A stretch of DNA of 64,000 nt, taken from positions 120,870 through 184,869 of the forward strand of contig PUQB01000502.1 in NCBI GenBank assembly GCA_003024785.1, written 5' to 3'. This document shows positions 60,858 through 64,000 of this stretch, piece by piece (the first letter of the stretch is position 1; each line of letters starts with the position of its first letter). The notes beneath the pieces are model-generated. The model saw only the letters and a program-made list of their open reading frames with translations. It was not told where the DNA came from and did not search any database. The stretch comes from Selaginella tamariscina (lineage: Eukaryota; Streptophyta; Lycopodiopsida; Selaginellales; Selaginellaceae). The position numbers and the translations under genes are program-made.

Positions 60858-62943
60858 CTACAACCTGATGCCAGAGAGTCCAAAGTACGTCCCAAGGGAA
60901 CTGACGAAGAATGCACATAAGAAAGTAACTACAAATATCACCACGGAGTCCACCTGTATAAGTTGCTTCTTAGAAACATCAACATGGAGGGAAGGATCTT
61001 GAGTTGGCAAACTACATTCACCAAGTGGAGCTCCGCACAACTGGTTACCGACGAAAGACGCATTCGGAAATGTCAGAAACTGTGTGACTGCGGAATCCTG
61101 CCTTCGAGACGGTTGTACGACACGTCTAGAGATGAGAGGAAAGAAAGATCCGCAAGAGAGGTCGGGATGTTACCAGTAAGCTCGTTCATTGATAGATTGA
61201 GCTTCAGGAGTTGCCTAGCGTGTCCGAGGTTGTCTGGAATTGAACCACTGAGGAGGTTACCACTCAAGTCCAACACTTGTAGCTTATGCATATTCCCAAC
61301 TTCAGGTGGAATACTCCCAGTTAACTCGTTATGTGAGAGTTGAAGAGTTATGCGTAATGCATATACTGCGTATGTCAAGCCTGAGGTTTGCACTAGAGGA
61401 TACTCCTCCGTGCTCTTATTGTATAACAGCACATCTTGGAAAAGATAAGAAATGCTCGGTGGTATCTGTCCAGTGAAGCTATTGTTTGAGAGTTGTACCA
61501 CCCGAAGCCGTGTCATGTTCGATAACCACCAGGGAACATCCCCAGAGAATCGGTTGCTGCCTAAAAACAAAAGCTGAAGAGATTGAAGCTCTCCAAGTGC
61601 CATAGGAATTTCTCCGGAGAGCATATTATAGGCAACATCAAACTCCAATAACGACGTAAAGTTCTTGTATGTTGCTGGGATGTTACCACTAAGTTTGTTG
61701 TATGAAATTGATAAAAACAGCAAGTTGTGCATGTCCCGAGGTTCTCCGGCAGTCTGCCTGTGAAGCTGTTATTTTGTAAATACAAGAATTCAAGTTGAGA
61801 GCAATTGGACAACTCTGGAGGGATTTCCCCGAAATCAAGTTCCCTTCCAAAACCAACTTACGAAGACGATTGAGTTTAGAAAGATCAACAGGAATAGGAC
61901 CACTTAGCATGTTGTCATTGACCCAAAGTTTTTCGAGCAGCGAGCAGTTACTTATCTCAGGAGGTAGATTGCCAGTGAAGCCATTTTCACCTAGATCTAG
62001 TTTCCTCAACCTCTGCAGGCCTCCTAAGCTGCTAGGGAGAGTCCCTTCAAACTTATTTCCTCGTAATAACAACACTTCTAACTTAAGGAAACTCCCAGCT
62101 TCAAACACAAGTTGGCCCGACAGCATGTTGTAAGCAACACTGAGAATGTAGAGCTCTGGAAGTCTTCCAAGGCTTGAAGGTATTCCTCCACTCAAGTTGT
62201 TAGCTCGAGGTAAACATAAGAAAGACTATAACAATTCTCGAGTGTTGGTATTCCCCCAACAAAGTGATTATCCACAAGTGAGGCGTGTTAAATTCCTCAT
62301 TTGTCCGAAGACTTCGTTGGGGATGACCCCTCCAAGCTCGTTATACGAAAGATTAAGGGATTGAATACTCTGCAGCTGCGATAAGTTGAAATGGAGCCAT
62401 TGAATCTGTTGTAACTGAGGTCCAACACTTGAAGCTCGACATTGTCACCGAAAGACACATCCCCAGTGAAGTTGTTCAAGGACAAGTTAGAACGCGCAGA
62501 GAGTCGAACTTAGGAATCCTGCCATTCAAAGTTATTACTGAACATCCAAAACCACCAGGTTGTTGGGAGATTCTGGGAATCTCGTGCAATAAGTTGGAAC
62601 TCAGATTCAATTCTTTGATGTTGCTGTTGTTTTTGGTACTGCAATGGAAGATTTTGATATCTGTGATAGCATTCTGTGAAAGATCGAGACTAGTCAAGGA
62701 AGGAAGTCCATCCCACACGGAGTTGAGAGTTCCTTTGAGACCGTGATTGAGCAAGGTTATGCTCTCCACTTGACCGTGTGAGTTCCATTTTATACCTTGC
62801 CAATTGTTGGGATGAACTGTGTCGTTCCAGAATGAGATGTTCAACCCGTTTCTCAAGAGTTTCAAAGCTTCAATTTCATTGTCAATCGGTGGACATGGTG
62901 AATGAGATAATGAGAGAAATTTACAAGCAGAAGGTAAAATCAC
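60858..62943 (-). CDS. LRR receptor-like protein, no kinase domain seen (frame disturbed)
   Basis: Plant LRR receptor-like proteins sense extracellular ligands at the plasma membrane. On the complement: hydrophobic start MILPSACKFLSLS (62943), then the LRRNT-type segment IDNEIEALKLLRNGLNI and NNWQGIKWN. Many 24-residue plant LRRs (LxxLxLSxNxLxGxIP) follow from about 62740 to 61090, including ELYILSVAYNMLSGQL, LQRLRKLDLGENGFTGNLP and LSSLDVSYNRLEGRIPQ. After a shift near 61073 comes the cap FVGNQLCGAPLGECSLP and one membrane helix VVIFVVTFLCAFFVSSLGTY, ending at TAG/TAA near 60858. No kinase-like codons follow. It needs about five frame shifts (near 62570, 62480, 62390, 62200, 61750). The hydrophobic N-terminus may be a signal peptide, with the true start possibly upstream. 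The tail is duplicated in inverted orientation at 39860-40340. Confidence 0.82.
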
Positions 62944-64000
62944 TAGAATGAATATTGCTGATGAATCAAAAGAACAGGGCGTTCAATTACCAGATCGATA
63001 TACTCATATATAATATACAGTAACATATACAAAATGTGTATTAATTAATTAATTTGCCTAAATATTAACTTTGTTAAAATATAATTTATTTAATTAATTT
63101 TAATTGAATAATTTAATTAAAATTATTATCAATGAATTGAACATTGATTAAAATTCTCACTGGATTATGAGTTAAACAGATCGTATTCCAAAGGTTAAGG
63201 GGGTTAACTGATGAATTCAAATTTTAAAGTTCAAAAGGCATATTTTAAAACCATCCTTTATCTAGGGATAAGACTACTTAAAATATGTGACAAGTGCACG
63301 TCTATAAATATAATGTAATAATAAAATCTAGTGGCAATATATATTTGTGAGAGACAACACAGTAAATACACAGAGACAAAAAACTTTTGTATCCTTCAAT
63401 CTTAGGGTTTATATAAAAAAATATATATATTTCTTAGTACGTTGAGATTATTTTATAAATTAACAATAGGTTATATTTCTTATAAGATTAGTTGTACCGT
63501 AAATATCTTTAGTAACTTCTAAATATACCAAAATTACCATCATTATTAATGTATATATATACATAAAATACATATATTTAAATTAGTTATTATATATCCC
63601 ATTGTATAAATTGTTTATATCATAGCATACATACATGTATATATGTTCTACGCTGCTTTACGTCTATTCCCTTATCAAGCACTTACATCGTAGGAAGTTT
63701 TTTGAGTGTTTGTGTGTGTGTGTGTGTGTGTGTTAAGTTGGTTGAGGCTTGACATTAAAGATCATTTACATGATCTCAGGTGTGTGCGTGTGCACGTGTT
63801 GAATTGTTTACACGCATAGAATTTGTTTTTAAATTCTTTACAGGATTAAAGTAGCATTAAGTTTGTGTGTGTTGTTGAATTGTTTACAATTATTGTTACT
63901 ATAATTAATTAAATATAACACTAAATATATCGAACTTTAAATAAAGTAAATTTTCTAGTTAAAGAACATTTTTTATTAAATCAAATAATGCTTTTATGTA
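62944..64000. other. AT-rich intergenic region
   Basis: Upstream flank of the LRR gene. Contains (GT)n at about 63713-63732 and long AT-rich stretches. No coding segment or RNA gene recognised. Confidence 0.6.

Noticed and set aside
1..64000. CRISPR array, prophage or bacterial operon
   Set aside because: No regular spaced repeats with unique spacers, no ribosome-binding-site-led gene strings; introns and plant gene families show that this is eukaryotic nuclear DNA.

Overview
The window is nuclear DNA from a land plant. Supporting evidence: split genes with GT-AG introns (many only 45-400 bp), a Ty1/copia remnant and two Ty3/gypsy LTR elements, telo-box motifs (AAACCCTAA) near gene starts, plant-type CBF5, NPG1-like and receptor-like LRR genes, and AT-rich spacers full of (CA)n, (TA)n and (GA)n microsatellites. 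Sfi1-type centrin-binding repeats would fit a plant that still makes centrioles and motile sperm (lycophyte, fern or bryophyte). Short introns are reminiscent of Selaginella, but I cannot fix the taxon from sequence alone.

Layout. 1-2.15 kb: decayed copia pol. 2.3-2.96 kb: 5'-truncated GDSL lipase. 3.0-7.9 kb: gypsy element 1 (minus strand). 8.36-11.74 kb: CBF5/dyskerin (minus, 8 exons). 15.0-16.4 kb: intronless, frame-broken importin-alpha (minus). 16.7 and 19.4-19.8 kb: stray pieces of the kelch gene described below. 20.8-24.3 kb: broken NPG1-like TPR gene (plus). 24.7 kb: tail of a FCP1/NIF-type HAD gene. 25.1-26.3 kb: an intact five-exon gene resembling the DUF3669 kinase-like family (minus). 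27.3-32.2 kb: gypsy element 2 (minus). 32.4-39.4 kb: C-terminal half of gamma-adaptin followed by C-terminal exons of COG2, with a segmental duplication and two oppositely oriented HAD/NIF phosphatase copies inside it.

The most unusual part is 39.8-63 kb, a large imperfect palindrome. Its left arm is an LRR-gene tail, then kelch gene copy A, then tRNA-Val, on the plus strand. Its right arm is, on the minus strand, a fuller LRR receptor-like gene, then kelch copy C with tRNA-Val, then kelch copy B with tRNA-Val. The kelch gene has an unusual architecture: an N-terminal coiled coil, about ten tryptophan-centred Sfi1-like helices, a six-blade kelch propeller and a C-terminal coiled coil. I interpret it as a possible centrin-binding basal-body or centriole protein. 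This is the best candidate for an undescribed system here. It has been amplified together with a tRNA-Val(UAC) gene.

Almost every conserved gene carries one- or two-base frame breaks, including CBF5, which should be essential. Either the assembly has uncorrected small indels, many near homopolymers, or much of the window is decaying duplicate material. The DUF3669-like gene and one HAD copy have fully open frames. No operon-like coordination is expected or seen.
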